DNA of 64,000 nt from Desulfocucumis sp964643075 (lineage in GTDB: Bacteria > Bacillota > Desulfotomaculia > Desulfotomaculales > Desulfocucumaceae). A program made the position numbers and the translations under genes. How positions within the stretch are numbered: position 1 is the first letter of the stretch; each line of letters opens with the position of its first letter. Positions 1 through 7,315 of this stretch are shown here, one piece after another. The DNA lies in assembly GCA_964643075.1 (NCBI GenBank), contig CAZXQO010000010.1, forward strand, positions 1 to 64,000, given 5' to 3'. The notes below the pieces were generated by a model, which saw nothing but the letters and a program-made list of their open reading frames with translations, made no database searches and was not told the origin of the DNA.

Positions 1-79
1 TGAGGTAATTTATAAGGGCATCCATTCCCGGACGCTGTATTTTGCTGAGCAATTCGTTAGCATTTATTTTCATTTCCAT
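1..79 (-). CDS. N-terminus of a probable HD-domain phage protein (runs off the left edge)
   Basis: Only 26 codons are inside the window, read leftward from an ATG at 79 preceded by an AAAGGA ribosome site. The visible N-terminus contains 'LLSKIQRPGMDALINYL', which resembles the start of phage/ICE-borne HD-superfamily hydrolases, where a 'KI-RPG-D-LI-YL' segment precedes the metal-binding HD core. No catalytic residue is in view, so the family call rests on this short motif. A second in-frame ATG at 73 is possible. Confidence 0.45.
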   Translation of the reverse strand, partial: MEMKINANELLSKIQRPGMDALINYL

Positions 80-106
80 TACCATCCTTTTATAAAAAGA
101 TTTCCT

Positions 107-129
107 GGGGCCGAGTCTACCCCGGCCCC
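107..129. terminator. GC-rich hairpin between two leftward prophage genes
   Basis: Seven-base stem GGGGCCG (107-113) pairs with CGGCCCC (123-129) across a 9-nt loop. It lies between the frameshifted gene at 235-896 and the HD-domain gene. There is no clear U-tract on the leftward strand, so it may be a weak terminator or only a structured leader. Confidence 0.3.
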
Positions 130-234
130 GGAGAAGAGATTGGGAGAGGAGATTTAAACCGTATGCCGCGCCCCCGCCCAGCCGTTTCCGGCTCCACATC
201 CACCCTTGCCCGTCGCGGAAGGCTGCAGCGTTTG

Positions 235-896
235 TTACATTCCTACCGCCTTTGCAAACACCTTCCGACGCTCCAGCAGCGTTTCCCTTACCGCTTTCAC
301 CACATCCCGGTAGGTATACATCCCCATCTTCCGCAGTCTCTCGAACGGTTCCGCAGCCTGCTGTGACTGAGACATGCTGCTGTACTTTTTGGTAGTCTCA
401 ACCTCACGCCTAACAATGTCTTCTGCGGCCAGACTGACCTTGCCGGGGTCGGTGCTTTTTGCCAAGGCCATGGCTTCTTCGAGCAGTTGATACCTATTAC
501 GGCGGGCCATCAGCTTACCAGCTCCGACCAGGGTATTTTCTCCATCGTCCTGATGCAGCAGAAAAATATTACCCCCGCAAACTCCTTGCATGCCCTTCCC
601 GCGAACTCATCGCGGCGTTCAAATTCAAACCGTACCCCTCCGGGTACCTGCTCTAAATCGCGGACATTCCTCACCTGTACCATTAGTCTGCCAGTCCAAT
701 CGCCATCAAACCGGAGTAAGTGAAACAGGTTACTTAGTTTGTACTGCAGTGTATGCATCCCCTGCACTATCTCCAGGATGCTGCCCAATTCCATGCCGCA
801 CTCCGGGCCACAGACCGGGCCGCCTGCTGTTTGCCGGGGTCCGTCTGGGGTAAAATCTCCGGGCCGTATCTCAGTGTTGCAGGCTATACAGTTCAT
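235..896 (-). pseudogene. Zn-finger prophage protein, split by a -1 frameshift in a G5 run
   Basis: Two overlapping frames read as one protein. The upstream frame starts at ATG 896 after GGAGGATCC and opens with a treble-clef-like zinc site (CIAC at residues 3-6, then a Cys pair near residues 29-33). It continues to 'RRDEFAGRACKEFAG' and then runs into unrelated sequence ending at 510. Shifting -1 at the run of five G (572-576) rejoins 'GGNIFLLHQDDGENTLVGAG' and continues to the stop at 235, giving about 220 residues. The downstream frame has an internal ATG at 591, but its first codons overlap the upstream frame without a convincing ribosome site. I do not recognise the family. It could be a lost G (mutation or sequencing error) or programmed slippage. 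Confidence 0.6.
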
Positions 897-942
897 GGAT
901 CCTCCCTCCTTGACCCCGCGCCGGGGCCGTGGTATCATTGAG

Positions 943-1485
943 TTAGATAGTTTTATATGCCGCCTTCGGTTCCGCCACGAACCCGAGGGTTTTTTTGTTT
1001 TTGCGGCGTTGAATCATTTTGTCTATGGGAATCACCTTCGCAACGCGCAATTTATATGCGTCTATATACTCTTCCAGTGCCAATATCTGCTCCATTATCT
1101 CTGTCAGATCGGGAATTTCATCATCGGTAATGGCGTTGTCTTCCGCGATTTCAATAAGCCTCTCTATGTATTTTTTGGCCGCATTGAAACCTTTTAGTAA
1201 GCCGATTGTGGCCCCTGACAAGTCTTTTTCCTCTACCCGGTGCGCATATCTTTGTCCGATAGGACATTCTTCCGCACAATACCAGGCTGTCAATGTATTG
1301 TGGTTATATCTAATCGCCATATAATTAACCTGATCAGGTGTAGGAGTTTCGCCTAACTCTATCTCCGCCAGTGTCCTTGCACAGAACGGCAACCCTTCTG
1401 CTGCCTTGTCGCGACTTGTAAAACCTGCGTTCAAACGTGCAATGGCATACATGTTATCCGCTGCTTTAGATACACTTTTGGCCAT
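943..1485 (-). CDS. XRE-like helix-turn-helix protein
   Basis: A 180-residue protein starts at ATG 1485 with a GGGGGTGA ribosome site. Residues ~10-60 fit a degenerate Cro/CI-type HTH ('ARLNAGFTSRDKAAEGL...FCARTLAEIELGETPTPDQV'), followed by a Cys pair in 'YCAEECPIG' and a helical, partly acidic C-terminal half. It is probably a DNA-binding regulator of the element's early region. The C-terminal half resembles nothing I can name. Confidence 0.65.
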   Translation of the reverse strand: MAKSVSKAADNMYAIARLNAGFTSRDKAAEGLPFCARTLAEIELGETPTPDQVNYMAIRYNHNTLTAWYCAEECPIGQRYAHRVEEKDLSGATIGLLKGFNAAKKYIERLIEIAEDNAITDDEIPDLTEIMEQILALEEYIDAYKLRVAKVIPIDKMIQRRKNKKTLGFVAEPKAAYKTI

Positions 1486-1578
1486 TTATTTCACCCCCAG
1501 TCCGTGATAATCTTTAATTCGTAAGGCCACCCCCGCCCCGGTATGTTGTCCGGAAGCTGCCGGGGCAACACCCTACCT

Positions 1579-1823
1579 TTAGTGCAGTAAATACTGCTTG
1601 TCATAAATAATCACAGCGTAATACCAGAATAATATCCATACCGTGAATCCAAGAATCCCTAGCGCACGCACCCGCCGGCCAGCATAAGCCGGTGCTGATA
1701 CTTGCCTAGCTTTCGCTTTACCGTTTCGGGTACTTTCCGGGCGGTTAGCCGGTCTAACTTCGACTCGCAGGCTGGGCATGTGTCGCGGGTTCCGGAGTCG
1801 TTGCCGCAGTATTTGCATTGCAA
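1579..1823 (-). pseudogene. Zinc-ribbon/transmembrane protein, broken by an apparent frameshift
   Basis: A TTG start at 1823 sits behind an ideal AAAGGAGG site and opens a 54-residue frame with a textbook zinc ribbon (CKYCG at residues 3-7, CPAC at 16-19), ending in TAG at 1659-1661. In another frame, without its own ribosome site, the downstream DNA encodes a single hydrophobic helix ('LGILGFTVWILFWYYAVIIY') and a stop at 1579. Zinc-ribbon plus one membrane helix is a common small-protein architecture, so the two frames are probably one gene interrupted near the GC-rich stretch 1660-1675. Alternatively the 54-residue ribbon is the complete product and the hydrophobic frame is chance. Confidence 0.5.
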
Positions 1824-1842
1824 AGTTATACCTCCTTTGTAG

Positions 1843-2187
1843 TTAGCTTGCTGTAGATATCGGATGTTCAGTTACCCCGGACCAAGCCAGCAGTTCTTTT
1901 GTCCGATAGCGATACATTCGCTTGACTTCGCTCTCGCTAGGTATTTCAAACCAACAACTGCTGGGAAGTTTGCCTTGAATCCTTAATTCATCCAACTTCC
2001 ACCGGCTTATCTTGAGTAATCTGGCCGCTTCGACCGGCTTTAGGATGGGGTCTACTGCTCGAATTAATAGCTGCTCCGGAACGTCCGGAATATTTAATGC
2101 TTTTGGTTTTGGTCTTGGAATTTTCTTCCCGCAAGTCGAACAAAATTTCGCACCTTCTGGGGCCTCGGAACCGCATTTGCATTGCAT
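1843..2187 (-). CDS. Zinc-ribbon plus excisionase-like HTH protein
   Basis: 114 residues from ATG 2187. The N-terminus is a four-cysteine zinc ribbon (CKCG at 3-6, CSTCG at 16-20). A proline/lysine linker leads to a MerR/excisionase-type winged-helix segment ('ILKPVEAARLLKISRWKLDELRIQGKLPS') at about residues 48-80. Such fusions are seen in mobile elements as DNA-binding accessory factors. It is divergent from the Arc-like gene at 2320 and shares the control region 2188-2319, where the 17-bp palindrome lies. Confidence 0.7.
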   Translation of the reverse strand: MQCKCGSEAPEGAKFCSTCGKKIPRPKPKALNIPDVPEQLLIRAVDPILKPVEAARLLKISRWKLDELRIQGKLPSSCWFEIPSESEVKRMYRYRTKELLAWSGVTEHPISTAS

Positions 2188-2241
2188 GGGATCACCTGCC
2201 TTTCATTGGTATCAGTTGCTGCGTCGTTTTGCAATCATTTT

Positions 2242-2286
2242 GCAGTCGCCGCGACTGCATACAAAATTTTACATAGCAACTATAAT
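2242..2286. promoter_or_regulatory. Palindromic operator plus -10 element for the Arc-like gene
   Basis: A perfect 7+3+7 inverted repeat, GCAGTCG-CCG-CGACTGC, spans 2242-2258. A consensus -10 TATAAT lies at 2281-2286; the palindrome ends where the -35 hexamer would begin. Binding here would block rightward transcription of the Arc-like gene and could also affect the leftward gene starting at 2187. The regulator is unknown; the adjacent Arc-like or Zn-ribbon-HTH protein are candidates. Confidence 0.5.
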
Positions 2287-2319
2287 GATGCTACCAAGAC
2301 GCATCGCGAGGAATACGCC

Positions 2320-2508
2320 ATGGCCACTAACTATCCGCCGTTTACTATTCGCATACCCGAGCCAGTAATGAATAAGGTTCGGGTGTTAGCTAAACTCAAT
2401 AAACGCTCTATAAACAGGGAGATCGAATATTTGCTCGAGTTACATCTTGCCGAGTATGAAAAGCTACACGGCGAGATTGCAATTGAGCAATCACCTGCCT
2501 TTCGTTGA
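2320..2508 (+). CDS. Arc/MetJ-type ribbon-helix-helix regulator
   Basis: 62 residues from ATG 2320 (GAGGA site upstream). 'PPFTIRIPEPVMNKVRVLAKLNKRSINREIEYLLELHL' matches the beta-strand plus two-helix Arc fold: the alternating polar 'FTIRIP' strand, then 'NKRSINREI' at the second helix. These proteins bind DNA as dimers and usually repress their own promoter, here probably via the palindrome upstream. A longer in-frame extension exists but lacks a ribosome site and crosses the promoter. Confidence 0.75.
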   Translation: MATNYPPFTIRIPEPVMNKVRVLAKLNKRSINREIEYLLELHLAEYEKLHGEIAIEQSPAFR

Positions 2509-2536
2509 TTAGTTAATTAATTGAGGAGGTTCTGCT

Positions 2537-2722
2537 GTGTACTACATGGTCGAACTTTTTGCAGCCAACGATCACAATGAACTTGAAATGCAAATGAACT
2601 CATGGCTGCGGGCTAAAAAACCAAGCAGGGTTATTGACTTAGAGTTCGTTGCCGATGGCGCGGCGTTTACTTACTGCGTTTTACTGATGTATGTGCCACG
2701 CGAGAAGCCGCTGCCGAAGTAG
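2537..2722 (+). CDS. Small prophage protein of unknown function
   Basis: 61 residues from a GTG at 2537 with a GAGGAGG site eight bases upstream. It follows the Arc-like gene by 28 bp and is probably co-transcribed. It has a 'YYMVELFAANDHNELEMQMNSWL' opening and no recognisable motif. The strong ribosome site supports a real gene; function unknown. Confidence 0.55.
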   Translation: MYYMVELFAANDHNELEMQMNSWLRAKKPSRVIDLEFVADGAAFTYCVLLMYVPREKPLPK

Positions 2723-2962
2723 TTAGCCGGTGCCGGTTGGTTTTTCCTTACATGACCCCTGGTCATCTGTTTGCTCATAAAAAAGCCAATCTACCTTAAC
2801 CTTAAATATGCTGGCCAGTTTTATCCTGGTATGCCTACGTGGTTCCCTGTCCCCTGCTTCTATGCGTGCTATCATACTTTGCGAAACACCAACTATGTCC
2901 GCTAATTGTTCCTGAGTTAAACCTGCATCCTCCCTTAAACCGGCCAACCGTTTATTTTTCAT
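2723..2962 (-). CDS. Cro-like XRE regulator
   Basis: 79 residues. The ATG at 2962 is preferred over the GTG at 2971 because AGGTG lies just upstream of it. A clear HTH_3 domain occupies residues ~5-60: 'LAGLREDAGLTQEQLADIVGVSQSMIARIEAGDREP', then 'IKLASIFKVKVDWLF'. It is transcribed leftward, divergent from the larger repressor at 3123, with four palindromic sites between them. In this position it is the expected Cro-type antagonist that opens leftward early transcription. Confidence 0.85.
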   Translation of the reverse strand: MKNKRLAGLREDAGLTQEQLADIVGVSQSMIARIEAGDREPRRHTRIKLASIFKVKVDWLFYEQTDDQGSCKEKPTGTG

Positions 2963-2979
2963 CTTATTCACCTGCCTTT

Positions 2980-3097
2980 ATGACCAATGGTCATTGTCGA
3001 TGATTTTAGTATAATGACGTACGGTCATATTGTCAATGGGTATTTTAAAAATTTATACCCACTAGTCATAGTATCTTTATTTATGACTGGCGGTAAT
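2980..3097. promoter_or_regulatory. Four 15-bp operator-like sites in the repressor/Cro intergenic region
   Basis: Two perfect-armed palindromes, ATGACCAATGGTCAT (2980-2994) and ATGACGTACGGTCAT (3014-3028), share the form ATGAC-N5-GTCAT. Two degenerate copies follow: ATACCCACTAGTCAT (3055-3069, best on the minus strand) and ATGACTGGCGGTAAT (3083-3097). They fill the divergent gap between the Cro-like and CI-like genes and cover where both promoters must be. The pattern is that of a phage lysis-lysogeny switch; which protein prefers which site is not visible. Confidence 0.7.
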
Positions 3098-3122
3098 AAT
3101 ATAATCATTGTGGGTGATAAAT

Positions 3123-3608
3123 TTGGACTTGGAAACATTTGGTGTGCGCCTAAAAAAGCTACGTGAATCTGAAAATATGTCTCAGGAAGAATTAGCTAAG
3201 CAATTGAATTTGAGTCAAAGTAGTATTGCTTACTATGAGTCAGACAAAAAACAACCAGGACAGAAAACGGTTATTAAAATTGCAAAAATTTTTAATGTAA
3301 CCATTGATTATCTTTATGGTGTTTCAGACGACCCCACCCCACCGCAATCCAAGAAAAAAGAACCAACCCCGGAGGAATACGTTCTCTCAGCTAAAACTCT
3401 TGCCGATGCCACATTAAGAATGTCCGAACTGCTTAGCGCCAACCATATTAACGAACAAGGGTTTTTGCAATTAGCCGAATTGGCATATAAAAAATTTGGC
3501 CTACCTCCTGTGAAGGATACAGAAGAAGCCGCGCATCTGGAGCACAATATTCCTGCAACTGGTGTTTTTGAAAAGGTGGCGGAAGACAGAAATGAATATA
3601 AGCCTTGA
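3123..3608 (+). CDS. CI-like prophage repressor (XRE family)
   Basis: About 161 residues. A TTG at 3123 with GGTGAT just upstream is the likely start; another TTG lies in frame at 3108. Residues ~5-60 form an HTH_3 domain ('LKKLRESENMSQEELAKQLNLSQSSIAYYESDKKQP', ending 'IFNVTIDYLYG'). The C-terminal half lacks a LexA/Ser-Lys peptidase motif, so it is not self-cleaving. Induction probably works through the ImmA-type protease encoded immediately downstream, as in ICEBs1-like elements (family knowledge). Confidence 0.8.
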   Translation: MDLETFGVRLKKLRESENMSQEELAKQLNLSQSSIAYYESDKKQPGQKTVIKIAKIFNVTIDYLYGVSDDPTPPQSKKKEPTPEEYVLSAKTLADATLRMSELLSANHINEQGFLQLAELAYKKFGLPPVKDTEEAAHLEHNIPATGVFEKVAEDRNEYKP

Positions 3609-4116
3609 TTTACTCAAAAGCATGGCAAAAATATTTGGGATAGTTATTCTGTACGAAGAACTTCCTTCAGGTCAGTCAGGGAAGGCGAATGCAGAAACAA
3701 AAACCGTAACGCTTGACGTGTCACTAAAGGACAACCCCAGGCAGCATAAATGCGTCATGGCGGAAGAAATAGGGCACATACTGTTCCCGCCCCGGCCTGG
3801 ACATATCCGATACCACTCTAGAGGATTCTACGACCACGAAAACTGCAGCATGGTCAAGCACATAGTTGCCCAGGACGAGCGAAAAGCACTCGACTGGGCA
3901 ACAGGCGTCTTAATGCCGAATGTCGAATTTAATCGAACCATGGCGAATGGTGGTTATTTAATTAGTGAAATAGAAGAAATGTTTGAGGTCGAGGACTGGG
4001 TTGTACAACATAAAATAGGATATTACAGAAGAAAAGAGAATGAAGCAGGAAGAAAGGTGAAATGGAGGGATATAATCAGGAGAGAGAATAAAAAGGATGA
4101 AGATGAGCCACAATAG
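3592..4116 (+). CDS. ImmA/IrrE-type metallo-endopeptidase
   Basis: 174 residues from ATG 3592, overlapping the repressor's last codons by 17 bp, a sign of translational coupling. The motif 'HKCVMAEEIGHILF' at residues ~50-62 is the metalloprotease helix. The usual first His of HExxH is replaced by Ala (AEEIGH), with another His a few residues upstream, a variant seen in phage-borne members. ImmA proteases cleave their partner repressor to trigger induction; the partner here is almost certainly the gene at 3123. The C-terminus is rich in Lys/Arg/Glu. Confidence 0.8.
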   Translation: MNISLDLLKSMAKIFGIVILYEELPSGQSGKANAETKTVTLDVSLKDNPRQHKCVMAEEIGHILFPPRPGHIRYHSRGFYDHENCSMVKHIVAQDERKALDWATGVLMPNVEFNRTMANGGYLISEIEEMFEVEDWVVQHKIGYYRRKENEAGRKVKWRDIIRRENKKDEDEPQ

Positions 4117-4216
4117 TGGTTTTTGTTATTTAATGGGGTAGTACCATATTATAGGATATATGACTAATAACGACCATGTGTCGATTATTTAAATAATAAA
4201 AGGGGGAATTATTTAA

Positions 4217-5113
4217 ATGGATGAAAATTTAGGAATTGGTAACGAACAAAAGAAAAAAGGCTCAAAGATACCCGGTTTCAGATCGGGTAAAACATGGAAA
4301 AAAATTATAGCGAGTATCTTTTATTTATTTTTTGCACTAATAATTATTGGTACCCTAACCTCAAACGACAGCGATACTAACACTGCAAAAAATAACGAAG
4401 CAAAAGAAAAGACATATGATTTAAAATTTGAACCTAAAGTAACTACGACGTGCGGTGATGGTATAATTACGGTTAATGCAGATATTAACTGTCCTGATGG
4501 GGCTGTTATGCAGGTTTCACTCATGTCCGCTGATTTAAAGGAAATATACAACGACAAACCAACAGTCAAGGATAAAAAGATTTCAAGCACATTCAAACTA
4601 ACAAATAAGGATACAAAAAATTATGCTGGCATGGTAACTTTTCAATTTAATGCTGACACTATTGCACAACCGGAAAATGTTAAAACTGTATATGGTAGCC
4701 GAGGAGAGAAGTTAGAAGGCGATAACACAAAAGAAGCTAACTTCAAGGATGGCGGCACAGGCAAAAACGCCTCTTTAATTTTTAATGTGTCTTATCCGTC
4801 AACTGAAGCAGTTAAACAAAAAATGGATGCCCTGTTTAAAGAATTTACTGATACGATAATAAAAAGTTCTAAAGGCTTAATTGTTTCTATAGAACATCCT
4901 TCGCCAGCTATAATACATATGCAGGTATCAAATGCATGGTATCTTTCATCCACCAACGAAAAACAATACTTTGCCGAAGAGATGCTTAAAAATTTTACAC
5001 AGGTTTTAAAAAATATGGATGGGCAGGATGCTATTGTTTTTAGTATTTATGATGAATCCATGAACAAGGTTGCGGAATCTAAATTCTTGGGCGGCATGGA
5101 AATAATAAAGTAA
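4217..5113 (+). CDS. Membrane-anchored protein of unknown function (prophage cargo)
   Basis: 298 residues from ATG 4217, with GGGGGAA upstream. A lysine-rich cytoplasmic N-terminus (residues 1-29) precedes one membrane helix ('IIASIFYLFFALIIIGTLT', ~31-49). The remainder is predicted extracytoplasmic with beta-rich segments and no cysteine cluster; I do not recognise a domain. Its place between the repressor module and integrase is a common cargo slot for lysogenic-conversion, superinfection-exclusion or defence genes, but nothing in the sequence proves this. Confidence 0.65.
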   Translation: MDENLGIGNEQKKKGSKIPGFRSGKTWKKIIASIFYLFFALIIIGTLTSNDSDTNTAKNNEAKEKTYDLKFEPKVTTTCGDGIITVNADINCPDGAVMQVSLMSADLKEIYNDKPTVKDKKISSTFKLTNKDTKNYAGMVTFQFNADTIAQPENVKTVYGSRGEKLEGDNTKEANFKDGGTGKNASLIFNVSYPSTEAVKQKMDALFKEFTDTIIKSSKGLIVSIEHPSPAIIHMQVSNAWYLSSTNEKQYFAEEMLKNFTQVLKNMDGQDAIVFSIYDESMNKVAESKFLGGMEIIK

Positions 5114-5165
5114 ATCACGAAAATATTTTGTTAAATCTACAAATATGAATGAGTTATTCCACGTG

Positions 5166-5196
5166 AAATATTCCCGGCTGGTGGCCGGGAATATTT
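5166..5196 (+). terminator. Rho-independent terminator after the membrane protein
   Basis: A perfect 13-bp stem, AAATATTCCCGGC (5166-5178) with GCCGGGAATATTT (5184-5196), around a TGGTG loop. It separates the cargo gene from the integrase and is followed by a short T stretch on the plus strand. Confidence 0.8.
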
Positions 5197-5238
5197 TCAG
5201 CCACTTAAGCAAACACAAGTACGGAGGGGGTTATTTTT

Positions 5239-6516
5239 ATGCCCGGCCACATGACTGAATTAGAAAAAAACAAAAAATATTATTTGGTCGCTGAGGCAGG
5301 CCGCAACCCTTCAAACGGCAAACGCAAACGAATCACAAAAACCTATAAGGGTACGAAAAAGCAGGCTCAGAATGAACTCTCTCGCATGGAGCTTGAACTT
5401 GAAAAAGGTACATATATTCAACCCTCCAAACTCACATTCGGCAAGTTCTGTAAGGACTGGATGGAGGACTATGGAAAGATTAGATTATCGCCCACCACAC
5501 ATAGACGGTATGACCAGATTTTAAGATTAAGGGTTATTCCCTGACTTGGCGCCATTACTATGGACAAACTTAAAGCATACCATTTGCAGCAGTTTTATAA
5601 GCGCATGATTGATACTGGCCGCCTCGATGATAGCGATAAGCCATTGGGAACAGCCAGCATCATTTATCACCACCGTGTAATTCACCGTCTTCTGGAAGTA
5701 GCCTATAGGCAGGAGATAATAAATAAAAACATTGCCGATCTGGTTGAGTTGCCGATCCCCAATGATGATGATTCAGATGAAAAAGACAAGGTTGCAATAT
5801 TGACCCCCGAACAGGTTAAAATTCTTGAGACTGCCGTTAAAGATTCAAAGAAGTGGTCAAAATATTATTCCTTGATATTTGTTTCTGTTCGCACTGGCCT
5901 CCGGCGCGGCGAACTCCTTGGCCTTAAATGGGGCGACTTCAATATTATTGATGAAGAGAAGAAAAAGAGCACACTGTCAGTCAGAAGATCTCTTGCCTAC
6001 ACCCCCGAACTGGGAACTTTTTTTAAAGGACCAAAAAACAAAAATTCCAAGCGCACCATTGATCTATCAAAAGAAGTTTTCGCTTTTCTAAAGCAGCATC
6101 ATAAAAAACAATCCGAAATTAAACTAAAGCATACAGAATACCATGACGACGACCTGATTTTTTGCCGGCGCAACGGAAAACCGATGCACCCTGACACGGT
6201 AAGTAGTTGGTTTCCGGTGTTCCTGTCAGGAATCTTTTTGCATAATAAATGTGGTAAATTTATTGAGAAGCAAGATTTCTGCCCGAACTGTGAAAGAAAG
6301 CTATCCAAAGAGGATGTTATTACATTGCCCCGCTTAAACTGGCACGCATTAAGACATACCCATGCCAGCCTGCTCTTAGACCAAGGGGAGGACATAAAAC
6401 TTATATCTGCCCGCCTAGGGCACAGCACCATCCGGATTACCTATGATCTTTATTCCCATCTTATGCCAAACAAGCAAGAAGAGGCTGTGAACCGCCTTGA
6501 TGAAATACTGAAATAG
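5239..6516 (+). pseudogene. Tyrosine integrase with an in-frame TGA
   Basis: One continuous frame of 426 codons starting at ATG 5239 (GGAGGGGG site) is interrupted by TGA at 5542-5544, between 'RLRVIP' and 'LGAITMDKLKAYHLQQFY'. The N-terminal part has an arm-binding-type region ('NPSNGKRKRITKTYKGTKKQA') and the SAM-like core-binding domain; the rest is the catalytic domain with Arg ('RTGLRRGELLGLKWG'), H-x-x-R ('HALRHTHASLLL'), 'LGHSTI' and the nucleophile in 'YDLYSHLMP'. Between the Arg and HxxR boxes is an unusual zinc-knuckle-like insert (His 335, Cys 338, CPNC). The stop should inactivate the protein unless read through or unless the downstream part is separately translated. No selenocysteine role is expected for this family. 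Confidence 0.85.
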
Positions 6517-6566
6517 CAGGGATAAAATTAGCGTCGGGCAGAAAATGGGCAGAAAAACGCAAAACA

Positions 6567-6591
6567 GCCTCCGGGGGCAAACCCCGGAGGC
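6567..6591. terminator. Hairpin between integrase and tRNA-Thr
   Basis: A perfect 10-bp stem, GCCTCCGGGG (6567-6576) with CCCCGGAGGC (6582-6591), around GCAAA. It lies just downstream of the leftward tRNA gene, with T-rich sequence on that strand (reading leftward), and also 51 bp after the integrase stop. It can serve both convergent units. The att crossover should lie at or near here. Confidence 0.75.
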
Positions 6592-6601
6592 CTTGATTTC
6601 T

Positions 6602-6676
6602 TGGAGCTGGAGATGGGATTTGAACCCACGACCTGCGCATTACGAGTGCGCTGCTCTACCCCTGAGCCACTCCAGC
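6602..6676 (-). tRNA. tRNA-Thr (anticodon CGT)
   Basis: On the minus strand the 7-bp acceptor stem GCTGGAG/CTCCAGC, a D-arm with GGCTCAGGGGTAGAGC, anticodon stem GCGCA/TGCGC with loop CTCGTAA (anticodon CGT, reading ACG), the TpsiC arm GTGGGTTCAAATCCCAT and an encoded CCA end all fold canonically. The gene is intact, with its 3' end facing the integrase, as expected when an element rebuilds the tRNA end on integration. Confidence 0.97.
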
Positions 6677-6862
6677 AAGATATTAATTTGAACTGACGAG
6701 CCAGCCGCTTTTGGCGCATATATATGTTAAGGTATTTTATTATCATTGTCAAGACGGGGCGGACCGGGCAACAGGAAAACAGGGATGGAAAAAAAGGTGT
6801 GCTTCACCTGGACGCTGTCACTTTTAAAATTGGTTCATCATAAAATACATAAAATATAAAAA

Positions 6863-6891
6863 AAGTAAAAGCCCTTACAGGGCCTTTACTT
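6863..6891 (-). terminator. Terminator of the 103-residue gene
   Basis: Hairpin AAGTAAA-GCCCT (6863-6875) with AGGGC-TTTACTT (6879-6891) around a 3-nt loop, with one internal mismatch. On the minus strand it is followed by a T-rich tract. The 3' edge overlaps the stop codon at 6890-6892. Confidence 0.65.
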
Positions 6892-7201
6892 AATGAAGCA
6901 AGTTAGCATATAAGGCTTTTTCCTCAGGCTCGTACTTTGCTTCGAATTTACCTCTCCCGGTGATGCCGAAATGATTGAAAAACCCTTTGCCGAAAACCTT
7001 TGTTTTTTTCATTTCAATACCGCCTTCATCCACAGCTTTAATTCTGATAGTATGGGTATCCCGGTCAAAGGCCAGTTCAATCCTGCTGCTGTCAAGTTTT
7101 TGCCTTGCCACGTTATTTAACACTATGGAAGTCTTTGATACCGAAACTACCGGTACCTTTTCCATTCTTTCACCGCGGGGCTTATATACCTCAAAGGACA
7201 C
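6890..7201 (-). CDS. Conserved hypothetical protein, 103 aa
   Basis: Starts at ATG 7201 behind AAAGGAGG. The sequence 'VVSVSKTSIVLNNVARQKLD...RIELAFDRDTHTIRIKAVDEGGIEMKK' reads as a small beta-rich domain without a catalytic motif. It is similar in style to short Firmicutes proteins of unknown function found alone on phage/plasmid borders. It is monocistronic, with its own terminator, and divergent from the amidase gene. Confidence 0.65.
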   Translation of the reverse strand: MSFEVYKPRGERMEKVPVVSVSKTSIVLNNVARQKLDSSRIELAFDRDTHTIRIKAVDEGGIEMKKTKVFGKGFFNHFGITGRGKFEAKYEPEEKALYANLLH

Positions 7202-7315
7202 TATATAATACCTCCTTTATAATAATAGTTTGCCACTTCAATTCAATAAAAATACGCGAATTACTGGTTTTACGGCAAAAAAATGAATTTGTATGCAATT
7301 ACGGGGGTTGATACC

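Larger units (their letters stand above)
1..6601. mobile_element. Right end of a (decayed) prophage or integrative element at tRNA-Thr
   Basis: The interval has a typical temperate-phage lysogeny arrangement: integrase next to a tRNA 3' end, then a rightward repressor and ImmA-like protease, a divergent Cro-like regulator with shared palindromes, and leftward small early genes with Zn-ribbon and HTH domains. Much of 3000-5230 is more AT-rich than the neighbouring chromosome. The integrase faces the 3' end of tRNA-Thr, the usual attachment site for this class. The left boundary and the other att copy lie outside the window. No capsid, terminase or conjugation gene is visible, so phage versus ICE is undecided. 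Three genes are interrupted, which suggests decay. Confidence 0.8.

Noticed and set aside
5542..5544. Selenocysteine at the integrase TGA
   Set aside because: No SECIS-like hairpin follows, and tyrosine integrases have no Cys/Sec at this position; a nonsense mutation is simpler.
6528..6752. 74-codon minus-strand frame over the tRNA-Thr gene
   Set aside because: It spans the tRNA and terminator; not a protein gene.
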